A stretch of 64,000 nucleotides of DNA from Phenylobacterium sp. (GCF_030680185.1 NZ_JAUXVZ010000051.1:1-64000); one strand, 5' to 3'. Positions 20,663 through 30,056 are shown, counted from the stretch's first letter. The notes: generated from the sequence alone by a model not told the origin. Numbers and translations are program-made.

Positions 20663-23479
20663 ATGAGCCAACCGTCACTCTCCCGTCCTTCTCGCCGCCT
20701 ACGCCACTATGCCCTGGCCACGGCGAGCGCCGCCGCCCTGATGGCCCAGGCCGCCCCCTCCTTCGCCCAGACGGCGTCGAACGCCGAGCTGCAGGAGGTT
20801 GTCGTCACCGGATCGCGCATCGTCCGCGACGGCTATGACGCGCCGACTCCCGTCAACGTCTTGGGCGCAGCAGAGATCCTGGCCGAGGCGCCGGCCAACA
20901 TCGCCGACTTCGTGAACACTCTGCCCTCGGTGGCGGGCTCGGTCACGGCGGCCAGTTCATCCGGTTCGCTCAGCAACGGGGCGGCCGGCATCAGCGCCCT
21001 GAACCTTCGCGCCCTGGGCACCGGCCGGACTCTCGTCCTGTTCGACGGACAGCGCTCCGTGGTCTCGGCGGCCACCGGCCAGGTCGACACCAACACCTTC
21101 CCGCAATCGCTGATTTCGCGGGTCGAGGTCGTCACCGGCGGCGCCTCGTCGGCCTATGGCTCGGACGCCGTCGGCGGGGTCGTGAACTTCATCCTCGACA
21201 AGACCTATACGGGCTTGAAGATGACCGCCGAGTACGGCGAGACGACCTATGGCGACGGCGAAAACTGGAAGTACAACTTCACCGCCGGCACGCCCTTCGC
21301 CGATGGTCGCGGGCATATCCTGCTGAGCGCCGAAACCGTCAGCCAGACCGGCGTGCACGACAAGAGCCGCGACTGGAACACCACGGGGCATTTCGCCATC
21401 CGCAACACCGACACCTCGGCGGGGGCGCCCTTTTATATCGTCGCCGACAATGTGGGGATTTCGAGCTACTCACCCGGCGGCCTGATCACGTCGGGGCCGC
21501 TTCGCGGCACCTATTTCGGCGTGAATGGCCAGGTCAGCCAGCTCGCCTACGGCGCCGTCTCCGGCCAGTGGATGGTCGGCGGAGACTGGGAGTACACCTC
21601 CAGCCTGAACGGCACCAATTCGCTGATCCCCGATGAGGACCGCGACAGCTTCTTCGGCCGGGTCAGCTATGAGGTCGCCCCGAACCTGTCGGTCTTCGCC
21701 CAGGCCTCTTATGCGCGATACGAAGGGCTCAGCTACTACATCCAGCCCACCAACACCGGCATCACCATCCGCGCCGACAACGCCTTCCTCCCGGCGTCCG
21801 TGCGGAGCCAGATGGCGAGCCTGGGCCTGACGAGCTTCGTCATGGGTTCGGGCAACGAAGACATGCCGGCCTCGGGCAGCAACAATATCCGCGAAACCGA
21901 GCGTTATGTCGTCGGCGCCGATGGCGACTTCAGCGCTCTTGGCCGCGACTTCGGGTGGGACGCCTATTATCAGCACGGCGTCACCAAGACCCGCGAAGAA
22001 CTGACGCCGACCTGGAACAATGCGCGTCTGGCGCTCGCCACCGACGCCGTCGTCAATCCGGCGACCGGCGCCATCGTCTGCCGCTCGACCCTGACCAGCC
22101 CGACCAATGGATGCGTCCCGCTCAACCGGTTCGGCATCGGCGTGGCGAGCCAGGAGGCGCTCGACTATGTCCTCGGCCAGCCCCTGCGCACCCAGGAATT
22201 CGTGCAGGATGTGGCCGCGGTGAACTTCACCACGGACCTGCCGGGCTGGGCCGGTCCGATCGATATCGCCTTCGGCGGCGAATGGCGAAACGAGAAGATG
22301 TCCGGCGACGTCGAGGCCCAATATCTCGATGGCTGGAAGTACGGGAACTACAAGGTCACCAGCGGCGAATACGATGTGGTCGAAGGCTATGTCGAAACCT
22401 TGGTCCCGATCTTTGACGGCCTCGATTTCAACGGCGCCGCCCGCTACACGCGCTACAGCACCTCGGGCGGCGTCACCACCTGGAAGGCGGGCCTGACCTA
22501 TACGCCCATTCCGGATATCACCCTGCGCGCCTCGGCGTCCCGCGACATCCGGGCGGCGAACATGAGCGAGCTGTTCGACGCGGGCACGGCGCGAAGCAAC
22601 TCGGTCTCCATCAACGGCGTGGCCACCGCCTTCGTCCAGAACCTGCGGGGCAATGCTGACGTCCAGCCCGAGGTGGCCGATGGCCTCGGCCTGGGCGTGG
22701 TGTTCCAGCCCAGCTTCCTGCCCGGCTTCGCCGCTTCCATCGACTATTACGAGATCAAGGTCGAAGGGGTGATCGACTTCGTGACCGCCCAGCAGACCGC
22801 CGACTTCTGCCTGCTCAACAACGTCCAGCGCTACTGCAGCAATCTCCGGTACGAGAATGGGCAGCTCGCCTTCATCGACCTCTTCTACGACAACCTGAAC
22901 AGCCTGAGCGCCAAGGGTCTGGACATCGAGGCGTCCTACCGGACCTCCCTCGACGCCTTCATCCCCGGCGCGGCCGGCGACCTGAGCCTGCGGGCCATGG
23001 CGACCCACTATATGGAGAACGTCACGGACAACGGCGTCACCGCCATCGATCTGGCAGGCTCCAATGTGGGCTCGACGCCGGACTGGGTCTATCGCGTGAC
23101 GGCGGCCTATGACATCGAGCCCATGACCTTCAACATCACAGCGCGTGGGGTCAGCGACGGGGTCATCAGCAACGCCTATACCGAGTGCACGAGCGCATGC
23201 CCGACGCTGGCCCCGCCCTACTATACGATCAACGACAACCACATCGACGGCGCGCTCTATTTCGACGCCTCGGCGACCTACGCCTTTGACGTCGGCCAGA
23301 GCGGAGCCAGCGGCGAGGCCTATATCTCGATCAAGAACCTGTTCAACAACGACCCGCCGTTGACGGCCAATCCGGCCGCCCTGGGCGCGGAGAACACGGT
23401 GGGATACCTGCAGACCAACCGCACCCTCTATGACGTGGTCGGCCGCACCTTCCGCATCGGCATGCGACTGGCCTTCTAA
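20663..23479 (+). CDS. TonB-dependent outer-membrane receptor (large, 938 aa)
   Basis: The likely start is ATG 20663, because the residues that follow form a basic, then hydrophobic signal peptide ending SFAQ; an upstream frame from 20516 has no family features. The plug begins LQEVVVTGSRIVRDGYDAPT, with LVLFDGQR and SSAYGSDAVGGVVNFILD typical of the plug domain, and the barrel ends RTFRIGMRLAF. It resembles the large receptors of Caulobacterales/sphingomonads for oligomers. Neighbours (M20 peptidase, Lrp regulator) suggest a peptide or amino-acid conjugate ligand; this is inference. Confidence 0.92.
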   Translation: MSQPSLSRPSRRLRHYALATASAAALMAQAAPSFAQTASNAELQEVVVTGSRIVRDGYDAPTPVNVLGAAEILAEAPANIADFVNTLPSVAGSVTAASSSGSLSNGAAGISALNLRALGTGRTLVLFDGQRSVVSAATGQVDTNTFPQSLISRVEVVTGGASSAYGSDAVGGVVNFILDKTYTGLKMTAEYGETTYGDGENWKYNFTAGTPFADGRGHILLSAETVSQTGVHDKSRDWNTTGHFAIRNTDTSAGAPFYIVADNVGISSYSPGGLITSGPLRGTYFGVNGQVSQLAYGAVSGQWMVGGDWEYTSSLNGTNSLIPDEDRDSFFGRVSYEVAPNLSVFAQASYARYEGLSYYIQPTNTGITIRADNAFLPASVRSQMASLGLTSFVMGSGNEDMPASGSNNIRETERYVVGADGDFSALGRDFGWDAYYQHGVTKTREELTPTWNNARLALATDAVVNPATGAIVCRSTLTSPTNGCVPLNRFGIGVASQEALDYVLGQPLRTQEFVQDVAAVNFTTDLPGWAGPIDIAFGGEWRNEKMSGDVEAQYLDGWKYGNYKVTSGEYDVVEGYVETLVPIFDGLDFNGAARYTRYSTSGGVTTWKAGLTYTPIPDITLRASASRDIRAANMSELFDAGTARSNSVSINGVATAFVQNLRGNADVQPEVADGLGLGVVFQPSFLPGFAASIDYYEIKVEGVIDFVTAQQTADFCLLNNVQRYCSNLRYENGQLAFIDLFYDNLNSLSAKGLDIEASYRTSLDAFIPGAAGDLSLRAMATHYMENVTDNGVTAIDLAGSNVGSTPDWVYRVTAAYDIEPMTFNITARGVSDGVISNAYTECTSACPTLAPPYYTINDNHIDGALYFDASATYAFDVGQSGASGEAYISIKNLFNNDPPLTANPAALGAENTVGYLQTNRTLYDVVGRTFRIGMRLAF

Positions 23480-23503
23480 GCGCCCAGCGGCATCGTGGCG
23501 CGC

Positions 23504-23530
23504 GGCGCGTCGGTCCAGGACCGGCGCGCC
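23504..23530 (+). terminator. Hairpin after TonB receptor
   Basis: A 13-bp arm (23504-23516, one G-U) pairs with 23518-23530, followed by GTCGCTATTTTG. The T-run is short and displaced, so termination is likely but not certain. Confidence 0.6.
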
Positions 23531-23616
23531 GTCGCTATTTTGAGGCGACGCCGACCTCGGCTTGGCTGTAACCAGTATCAGGAGGCCATTTCCCCTCGCC
23601 TCCAGCCGAGGCCGTG

Positions 23617-24333
23617 ATGAGTCATTTGAAACGCTACCTGCCCCTGGCGATCCTGGTGGTCGGCGTGATTGCGGTGTTCGCCAGCGGCGTGACCCGCCAT
23701 CTCAACCTCGACGCGCTCCAGACCCACGAAGCGGCCCTGCGCGCCATGGTGGCCGACAATCTGGTGGTGGCGCTGGCCGCCTTCATCGGGATTTACGCGC
23801 TGTCCACGGCGCTCAGCGTGCCTGGCGCCGTGATCCTGACCCTGGCCGGCGGCTATCTGTTCGGCACATGGGTCGGCGGGGCGGCCACCGTGGTCGGAGC
23901 GACCCTGGGCGCCATCGCCGTCTTCTACGCCGTCCGCACGTCGCTCGGCGCGGCCCTGCGGGACAAGGCCGAGGCCTCGGGCGGGCGGCTAAAGGCGATC
24001 ATCGACGGCGTTGAGGCCGGCGCCTTCGGCTATATCCTTACCCTGCGGCTGATCCCGTTGGCACCCTTCTGGCTGGTCAATGTGGCCGCGGCCCTGGCCC
24101 ATGCCCCGCTACGGGCCTACGCCCTCGCCACCCTGATCGGCATCATGCCGGCCACCTTCATCTATAGCGGCATCGGCGCTGGCGTCGGCGAACTGCTGGC
24201 GAGGGATGAAGCGCCGGACCTTGGCGTGATCTTCCAGCCGGCCATCTTCCTGCCGCTTGTCGCCCTGGGCCTCCTGTCCCTTGGCGCCACCCTCTTTCAG
24301 CGCCGAAGGGCGCGCGCGGGGAAATCCCTATGA
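23617..24333 (+). CDS. TVP38/TMEM64 family membrane protein
   Basis: The protein (238 residues from ATG 23617; GTG 23614 is alternative) has about six hydrophobic segments and the SNARE-associated/DedA-like core: ALSTALSVPGAVILTLAGGYLFG, GATLGAIAVFY and LRLIPLAPFWLVN. TVP38/DedA proteins are membrane proteins linked with lipid scrambling or ion homeostasis. Its stop overlaps the start of the flavoprotein gene by ATGA. That pairing recurs in bacteria and suggests a joint redox or metal-related job, not yet defined. Confidence 0.87.
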   Translation: MSHLKRYLPLAILVVGVIAVFASGVTRHLNLDALQTHEAALRAMVADNLVVALAAFIGIYALSTALSVPGAVILTLAGGYLFGTWVGGAATVVGATLGAIAVFYAVRTSLGAALRDKAEASGGRLKAIIDGVEAGAFGYILTLRLIPLAPFWLVNVAAALAHAPLRAYALATLIGIMPATFIYSGIGAGVGELLARDEAPDLGVIFQPAIFLPLVALGLLSLGATLFQRRRARAGKSL

Positions 24334-25748
24334 GCCCTCCCATCAAGGCCGACATGGTGGTCATCGGCGCCGGCTCCGGCGGCCTTTCCGTCGCCGCGGG
24401 CGCCGCCCAGCTGGGACTCAAGGTCGTACTGTTCGAACGGGGCGAGATGGGCGGCGATTGCCTCAACTATGGCTGCGTGCCGTCCAAGGCCCTGATCGCG
24501 GCGGCCACGGCGGTCCATGAGATGCGGACGGCAAGCCACCTCGGCGTCAGCGCCGCCGAGATCGCCGTCGATTTTCCCAAGGTCATGGCCCATGTGCGCG
24601 CCGCCATCGCCACCATCGCCCCGCATGACAGCCAGGAACGGTTCGAAGGCCTCGGCGTCACGGTCGTGCGCGAGACCGCGCGGTTCGTCGACGACCGCAC
24701 CGTCGCGGGCGCCAGCGTCACCGTACAGGCGCGCAAGATCGTGATCGCCACGGGCTCCAGGGCGGCGATCCCCGACATTCCCGGCCTCGCCGAAATCCCC
24801 TTCCTGACCAATGAAAGCCTGTTCGATCTCGAGACCCTTCCCAGCCGACTGATCATCCTCGGCGGCGGGCCGATCGGGGTGGAGCTTGGCCAGGCCTTCC
24901 GTCGCCTGGGGTCTGAGGTGGTGATCGTCGAGGCCGACAAGCTGCTCGGGCGTGAGGATCCCAGCGCCGCCGCTGCGGTCCTGGATCAGCTCACCGCCGA
25001 CGGGGTGACCCTGATGGCCGGCCGCAAGGCCGTGCGGATCGAGGCTGGGCCAACTCTCGTCGTCGAGGGTGCGGCGGGCGAAGAGAAGATCACCGGCTCG
25101 CACCTGCTGGTCGCGGTGGGCCGCCAGCCATCCCTCGATGACCTCCATCTCGACAAGGCCGGCGTTGCGCGCAACGCCCGGGGCGTGGTCACCGACCGGA
25201 GCCTGCGCACCAGCAACCGCCGGATCTATGCGGTGGGCGACGCCGCCGGCCGCGGCCAGTTCACCCATCTGGCCGGCGCCCATGCGGGCCTGGTGGTGCG
25301 CCGGGCCATCTTTGGCCTGCCGGTCAACGCCGACACGCTGCAGGTCCCCCGCGTCACCTATTCAGATCCCGAGCTCGCAGCCATCGGCCTCAGCGAAACC
25401 GAGGCCCGCAAGGCGCACGGGGACGACATCCGCGTAGAGCTGGTCGACTTCGCCGGCAATGACCGGGCCATCGCCGAGGGGGACGTCCGCGGCTTCGGCA
25501 AGCTGATCACCACCTCCCGGGGCAAGATCCTGGGCGTCACCCTGGTGGGGCGCCATGCCGGCGATCACATTCAGCTCTGGGCCCTCGCCCTCTCCGCAGG
25601 GCTGAAACTCAGCCAGATCACCGGCATGATCGCCCCCTATCCGACGCGGGGGGAGCTGAACAAGCGCCTGGCCGGCCAGTGGTACACGCCGGCGCTGTTC
25701 TCGAGCCGCACCCGCAAGATTGTCGCCCTGCTCAAGCACCTCGCTTGA
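24330..25748 (+). CDS. Mercuric-reductase-like pyridine nucleotide-disulfide oxidoreductase
   Basis: The 472-residue flavoprotein has the FAD motif VIGAGSGGLSVAAGAA (about 11-26), the redox-active disulfide in GGDCLNYGCVPSKAL (C44, C49), an NAD motif GGGPIGVELGQAF, the second FAD motif YAVGDAAG, and a dimerisation domain. It lacks the N-terminal HMA domain and the C-terminal cysteine pair of true MerA, so mercury reduction is unlikely. It is translationally coupled to the TVP38 gene. Its last 17 bases overlap the 3' end of the opposite flavoprotein gene. Confidence 0.9.
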   Translation: MSPPIKADMVVIGAGSGGLSVAAGAAQLGLKVVLFERGEMGGDCLNYGCVPSKALIAAATAVHEMRTASHLGVSAAEIAVDFPKVMAHVRAAIATIAPHDSQERFEGLGVTVVRETARFVDDRTVAGASVTVQARKIVIATGSRAAIPDIPGLAEIPFLTNESLFDLETLPSRLIILGGGPIGVELGQAFRRLGSEVVIVEADKLLGREDPSAAAAVLDQLTADGVTLMAGRKAVRIEAGPTLVVEGAAGEEKITGSHLLVAVGRQPSLDDLHLDKAGVARNARGVVTDRSLRTSNRRIYAVGDAAGRGQFTHLAGAHAGLVVRRAIFGLPVNADTLQVPRVTYSDPELAAIGLSETEARKAHGDDIRVELVDFAGNDRAIAEGDVRGFGKLITTSRGKILGVTLVGRHAGDHIQLWALALSAGLKLSQITGMIAPYPTRGELNKRLAGQWYTPALFSSRTRKIVALLKHLA

Positions 25749-26841
25749 GCCGTCCGCTGCGGGCGACGAAGCCCCGGTCCAGTCGACGCTTCAGCCACAG
25801 GGCGGCGCGACCCTTGGTCCACAGCCTGCCCCGCATGGCCAGGCCGGTCCCGTCACCAAGATCCATGATCGAAAGCCAGTGGGCCTGGGGTTGGTAGGCC
25901 TTCAGCGGCGCGGCGCGCGCCATGGCGATCAGGTTCTCCAGGAGGATCGGCGCGGCCCGCACGCCGAACACGCCCACCATCGGCCGCTCCGCCCCTTCGA
26001 TGACCGCGCAGTCGCCTGCGGCGAACACCTGGGGGTCGGCCAGAGATTGCAGGCTCGGTGACACCCGCAGACGTCCGTGGGCGCCGAGCGGCAGACCAAG
26101 CTCAGCGATCAGCGGCGGCGCCTCCAGGCCCATGGCCAGCACGACGGCGTCGCAAGGCAGGGTGCGCCCATCGTCAAGCCGGCAGCCGGTCGGCGTGCGT
26201 GCGATCACTCTCCCGCGCTCGAAGACGACGCCCCGGCCAATGAGCGACCGTCGCAGGCGATCGCCCGCCCGACCCGGCGCCCAGGTCGCCTCAGGATCGC
26301 CAACCAGACGGATCTGCGGCGGCGTCCCGTGGCGAGCGGCAAGGCCGGCCAGGGCCGCAGCGAGTTCGAAGCCGCTCTGGCCTCCCCCAGCGATGACCAC
26401 GCGCGGCGCCTCTGCTCGGCCGAGCATGGCTGTCTCCAGCCATGTCTTGAGATCGAAGAGGCTGGCCAGGGGTTTAGCCGCCCAAACCCCGGGCCTGTCC
26501 GCCAGGCCGTTCGGATCTCGCGACACGCTGCCGATGTTGAAGGAGACGAGGTCGAAGTCCTGCGATGGTCCCTCGGCAAGGGTCAGGCGGCGCCCGGTGA
26601 GGTCCGCGGCCACCACCTGCGTCGGATGGTGCGCCACCCCTGCGGCGCGCGCCAGAGCCGCCACATCGACGCCTGCGGCCTCCCGCGCAACGGCGCCCGA
26701 GAGCACCGCCGTCGCCAGGCCCGAATAATCGAACCTCGCTGGCGCGACGAGGACCGGATCCAGGCCCGCCGCCCGCAGCCGCGCCGCGTGGGTGAGCAGG
26801 TGCAGGTGGGCGTGGCCTGCGCCGACCAGGACGAGCCGCAT
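25732..26841 (-). CDS. FAD-dependent oxidoreductase (NDH-2-like)
   Basis: This 369-residue protein begins MRLVLVGAGHAHLHLL, the variant FAD motif of the NADH-dehydrogenase-like family that is also fused to selenide-water dikinases. An internal NAD motif (VVIAGGGQSGFELAAALAGL) and the C-terminal FAD site (VFAAGDCAVIEG) are present. There is no disulfide-type active site, so electrons probably go to a quinone or small oxidant. It lies between the TVP38/flavoprotein pair and the DUF1499/radical SAM genes. Its substrate is not known. Confidence 0.82.
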   Translation of the reverse strand: MRLVLVGAGHAHLHLLTHAARLRAAGLDPVLVAPARFDYSGLATAVLSGAVAREAAGVDVAALARAAGVAHHPTQVVAADLTGRRLTLAEGPSQDFDLVSFNIGSVSRDPNGLADRPGVWAAKPLASLFDLKTWLETAMLGRAEAPRVVIAGGGQSGFELAAALAGLAARHGTPPQIRLVGDPEATWAPGRAGDRLRRSLIGRGVVFERGRVIARTPTGCRLDDGRTLPCDAVVLAMGLEAPPLIAELGLPLGAHGRLRVSPSLQSLADPQVFAAGDCAVIEGAERPMVGVFGVRAAPILLENLIAMARAAPLKAYQPQAHWLSIMDLGDGTGLAMRGRLWTKGRAALWLKRRLDRGFVARSGRLKRGA

Positions 26842-26862
26842 AGGTCGCCGTCCTCGCCTGGC

Positions 26863-27672
26863 TCAGTCCTCGCCGAGACGGTCCTCGACGTCGTCCAGGA
26901 AATCATCGATCCGCTCGGCGTTGGCGCCCAGGTCGCTCAGCCCGACCCGAGAGGTCGAGCGCATGTCGATCAGGCTGCCCCCATCCGGCGCAGGCGCGAC
27001 GCGGACCACCACATCGTCCTTGAAGCCAAACCAGAAGGTTTCGGCCGTGGCCTCGACCGTACCGGCTGCGGCGTCGGCGCCGACCAGCGTCCAGCCCTGG
27101 GCCTGAACCTCGGCCTGGACGGCGGCCATGGCCTGGTCCGGCGACGCCGCCACGGTCAGGGTGCGAACCTCCGGATAGGCCTCCCGGCCCACCTGCCCCA
27201 GGGTCTTGCCCTGAAGGGCGGCGAACCGCGGACCCTGATAGGCCGGCAGGCTGGTGATCGGCGCCGACAGCTGGGCCACCGGGTTGGCGCCCTCGGCTTC
27301 GCGCGCCGCCAGCAGGGCCGGCGAATAGGTCGGCGGGTCCTCGATGTTGGTCGCCACGTCGTGGATCGGCGGGATGTCGGCCGACTGGCCTCGCACCCAG
27401 AGCAGATAACCGAGGCCTAGGGCCGGGATAAGCAGGGCGACCAGCGCCGCCCGCCACCCCGTCCGCGGCGCCCGCGCCAGGGTGACGATCAGGGCGACGA
27501 GCCCCAGGATCGCCGTCCCGATCAGGATTCTCGGGCCCCACTGAACGATCATAACCCCAAGGCCGATCCGCCACGACCACAGGTCGAACTTGGAGCCCAG
27601 GGCTGCGGCCATGAACCAGACCGGAACCAACAGCGACAGGATCAGCGCTAATCGCGCCAGCATCGTTCTCAT
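26863..27672 (-). CDS. DUF1499 domain membrane protein
   Basis: Taking ATG 27672 (269 residues), three hydrophobic segments in the first 110 residues (LALILSLLVPVWFMAAALG; ILIGTAILGLVALIVTLA; ALVALLIPALGLGYLLWV) precede a soluble domain with the DUF1499 pattern (NIEDPPTYSPALLAAR and FGFKDDVVVRV, IDMRSTSRVGLSDLGANAERI). DUF1499 proteins are of unknown function and common in alphaproteobacteria. The gene lies 21 bases downstream of nothing but its own strand partner at 25732-26841, with which it probably shares a transcript. Confidence 0.82.
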   Translation of the reverse strand: MRTMLARLALILSLLVPVWFMAAALGSKFDLWSWRIGLGVMIVQWGPRILIGTAILGLVALIVTLARAPRTGWRAALVALLIPALGLGYLLWVRGQSADIPPIHDVATNIEDPPTYSPALLAAREAEGANPVAQLSAPITSLPAYQGPRFAALQGKTLGQVGREAYPEVRTLTVAASPDQAMAAVQAEVQAQGWTLVGADAAAGTVEATAETFWFGFKDDVVVRVAPAPDGGSLIDMRSTSRVGLSDLGANAERIDDFLDDVEDRLGED

Positions 27673-27774
27673 CAGCCCAGCCTTTCCACCCGATGGCGAA
27701 GGCGTGACCGTTCCACGAACCTGCGCCATAGGCTAGAGGCGGATTTGAAACCGGCGGGCCATGTGGTTCGAATA

Positions 27775-27788
27775 GGTCTAGCAAGACC
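27775..27788. promoter_or_regulatory. Small inverted repeat upstream of radical SAM gene
   Basis: GGTCT-AGCA-AGACC lies 28 bases before the radical SAM start, in the divergent gap shared with DUF1499. It might be an operator, but the arms are only five bases. Confidence 0.22.
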
Positions 27789-27815
27789 CTTGCACCGAAA
27801 GCCCGCAGGAGCCCG

Positions 27816-28787
27816 ATGACCCGCACCGCGACCTCGCCCTTCGCCACCCATCGCGGCGCGGCCACACCGGGGCGCTTTATCGACCCTGCGATCACGGCGG
27901 ACGGATCGACGCGCGCCACCGTGCCCCTGACCGCCCTGGAGACCCTGTGGTTCAACACGGGCACGCTCTGCAATATCGCCTGCGCCAACTGCTATATCGA
28001 AAGCTCGCCGACCAACGACGCCCTGACCTATCTGCGGGCGCAGGACGTTGCGCGGTATCTGGACGAGATCGCGCGCACGGGGCTGACGACCCGGGAGATC
28101 GGCTTCACCGGCGGCGAGCCGTTCATGAACCCAGAAATCCTGGTCATGCTGGAGCAGGCCCTGGCCGGGGGCTTCCAGGTCCTGGTCCTGACCAACGCCA
28201 TGCGGCCGATGACCCGCTGGAGCCGGCGGCTGGCGGACCTTGCGGGCGCCTATCGCGACCAGCTGACCTTCCGGGTGAGTCTGGATCACCACACCCAGGT
28301 CCTCCACGACGCCGAGCGCGGCGAGGGGTCCTGGGAGAAGGCCTGGGAAGGGCTCGACTGGCTGCGGGGCCAGGGCCTCGGCATCGCCATCGCCGGGCGA
28401 CGGCTGGCCGACGAGCCAGAGGCCGAGGCCCGCAGCGCCTACGGCGACCTGTTCGCCGCCCGCGGCCTCGACGTGGCGGCCGACGATCCCGGCGCCCTGG
28501 TGATGTTCCCGGAAATGGAGGCCGACGCCGAAGTCCCCGAAATCACTGAAGCCTGCTGGGGAATCCTCAACCGCAACCCCAGCGAGATGATGTGCGCCAC
28601 GAGCCGCATGGTGGTGCGTCGCAAGGGCGCGGCGGAGGCGACGGTCGTCGCCTGCACCCTGACCCCCTACGATCCGCAGTTCGAGTTGGGGGAGACCCTG
28701 GCCCAGGCCGCCGGCGATGTGCCGCTCAACCATCCCTTCTGCGCCCAGTTCTGCGTTCTGGGCGGGGCGAGCTGCAGCGCCGGATGA
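27816..28787 (+). CDS. Radical SAM protein of the arsenosugar-type cluster
   Basis: The 323-residue enzyme has the CX3CX2C iron-sulfur motif in LCNIACANCYIESSP (C52, C56, C59), the SAM-binding GFTGGEPFMNPE, and a cysteine-rich C-terminus (FCAQFCVLGGASCS) that could hold an auxiliary cluster or act in catalysis. It is not obviously ArsS, whose cluster motif looks different to me. ATG 27816 has CAGGAG just upstream. Its stop overlaps the next gene, a TIGR04283-type glycosyltransferase. The product is unknown; context suggests modification of a nucleoside- or sugar-derived small molecule. Confidence 0.85.
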   Translation: MTRTATSPFATHRGAATPGRFIDPAITADGSTRATVPLTALETLWFNTGTLCNIACANCYIESSPTNDALTYLRAQDVARYLDEIARTGLTTREIGFTGGEPFMNPEILVMLEQALAGGFQVLVLTNAMRPMTRWSRRLADLAGAYRDQLTFRVSLDHHTQVLHDAERGEGSWEKAWEGLDWLRGQGLGIAIAGRRLADEPEAEARSAYGDLFAARGLDVAADDPGALVMFPEMEADAEVPEITEACWGILNRNPSEMMCATSRMVVRRKGAAEATVVACTLTPYDPQFELGETLAQAAGDVPLNHPFCAQFCVLGGASCSAG

Positions 28788-29464
28788 GCGAGCTGGCCGA
28801 CCTCGCCGTCGTCATCCCCACCCTCAACGCCGCGCCCAGCCTGGCCGTGACCCTGAGCGCCCTGCCCCGGGTGGGCCGGGTGATCGTCATCGATGGCGGA
28901 TCCACCGACGACACCAGGCAAATCGCCGCGGCGCACGGCGCGCACGTACTGACCAGCGCGCCCGGGCGAGGTCGTCAGCTCCAGGCCGGGGCTGTGGCGG
29001 CGCAGACCCCGTGGCTGCTGTTCCTGCACGCCGACACCCGGCTCGACGCCAAGGCCTGGTCAGCGGTGCGCCGCCATCTCGCCGATCCTCGGTCCCGCGG
29101 CAAGGCCGGCGCCTTTCGCCTGCGACTGGATGACGCCGCCTGGCAGGCCCGCGTCCTGGAATTCGGCGTCCGGCTTCGTGTGGCCGTCCTGGCCCTGCCC
29201 TATGGAGACCAGGGCCTGCTGATCTCCCACAGGCTCTATGATGAGATAGGAGGCTTCGCGCCCCTGCCGCTGATGGAGGATGTCGATCTTGTGCGACGCC
29301 TCGGCCGCCGGCGTCTGACGTCCCTCGATGGGAGCGCGATCACCTCGGCGGCGCGGTGGCGACGGCGCGGATGGCTACGCCAGACCCTGACCAATCTCCG
29401 CTGCCTTAGTCTGTATCTGGCCGGTGTCGCCCCCGAACGGATAGCGCAAATCTATGGCCGCTGA
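28784..29464 (+). CDS. TIGR04283-type glycosyltransferase (GT2)
   Basis: From ATG 28784 (overlapping the radical SAM stop by ATGA) the 226-residue protein has a GT2 fold: VVIPTLNAAPSLAVTL, VIVIDGGSTDDTRQIA, the DxD-like FLHADTRLD, and the typical FRLRLDDAAWQARVLEF and PYGDQGLLISHRLYDEIGGF. These are hallmarks of the TIGR04283 family, named arsenosugar biosynthesis glycosyltransferase by co-occurrence with arsS. No arsS or arsM is in this window. The donor and acceptor are unknown. Confidence 0.85.
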   Translation: MSELADLAVVIPTLNAAPSLAVTLSALPRVGRVIVIDGGSTDDTRQIAAAHGAHVLTSAPGRGRQLQAGAVAAQTPWLLFLHADTRLDAKAWSAVRRHLADPRSRGKAGAFRLRLDDAAWQARVLEFGVRLRVAVLALPYGDQGLLISHRLYDEIGGFAPLPLMEDVDLVRRLGRRRLTSLDGSAITSAARWRRRGWLRQTLTNLRCLSLYLAGVAPERIAQIYGR

Positions 29465-30056
29465 TCCCTGCCGTCGTCATCTGGTGATCTTCGCCCGCCA
29501 GCCCCGCTATGGCCTGGGCAAGCGGCGGCTGGCTCGCGACGTCGGCGACCTCGCCGCCCTCAGATTTTCCCGCAGCGCCCTGGCCGAGCTGACGCGGCGG
29601 TTGGGGAGCGACCCGCGTTGGACCCTCTGGCTGGCGATCACGCCCGACCGTCCCACGGCCTGGGTGCGCCAAGGCCGCCCCATCGCCCAGGGCCAGGGTG
29701 ATCTGGGCGCGCGCCTCGCCCGCGTGACCCGCGCGCTGCCGCCAGGGCCGGTCGTCATCCTTGGGGCCGACACGCCGGCCGTCACCCGCATCGACGTGGC
29801 CAAGGCCTTCCGCCACCTGGGGAACCACGCCGCCGTGCTCGGGCCAGCCGTGGATGGCGGCTACTGGCTGATCGGCCTGCGCCGGGCGCCCCGCGATCCC
29901 CTGCCCTTCGCCGACATCCGCTGGTCCAGCGAACACACCCTGGCCGACACGCTGGCGAGCCTCGCTGGTCACCGCGTGGCCCAGCTTCAGGCGCGCGAAG
30001 ACGTCGACGACGGTCCGGCCCTGCGCCGGGCGCTCAGGCGTCGCCGGCTGGTTTGA
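29454..30056 (+). CDS. TIGR04282-type glycosyltransferase (DUF2064)
   Basis: The 200-residue protein begins with a short leader, then HLVIFARQPRYGLGKRRLARDVG, followed by VVILGADTPAVT, VLGPAVDGGYWLIGLR and DIRWSSEHTLADTL, the sequence pattern of DUF2064/TIGR04282 glycosyltransferases (nucleotide-sugar transferase-like). It overlaps the TIGR04283 gene by 11 bases, so the two are coupled. Its 3' end overlaps the opposite MTA phosphorylase by 23 bases. Both glycosyltransferase families co-occur in arsenosugar loci. Confidence 0.87.
   Translation: MAADPCRRHLVIFARQPRYGLGKRRLARDVGDLAALRFSRSALAELTRRLGSDPRWTLWLAITPDRPTAWVRQGRPIAQGQGDLGARLARVTRALPPGPVVILGADTPAVTRIDVAKAFRHLGNHAAVLGPAVDGGYWLIGLRRAPRDPLPFADIRWSSEHTLADTLASLAGHRVAQLQAREDVDDGPALRRALRRRRLV

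Noticed and set aside
24330..25748. Mercuric reductase and a mercury resistance operon
   Set aside because: No HMA domain, no C-terminal cysteine pair, no merR/merT/merP neighbours.
27816..28787. Call of the radical SAM enzyme as ArsS
   Set aside because: The cluster motif and C-terminal cysteines look different to me from ArsS; only the neighbours point to arsenosugars.
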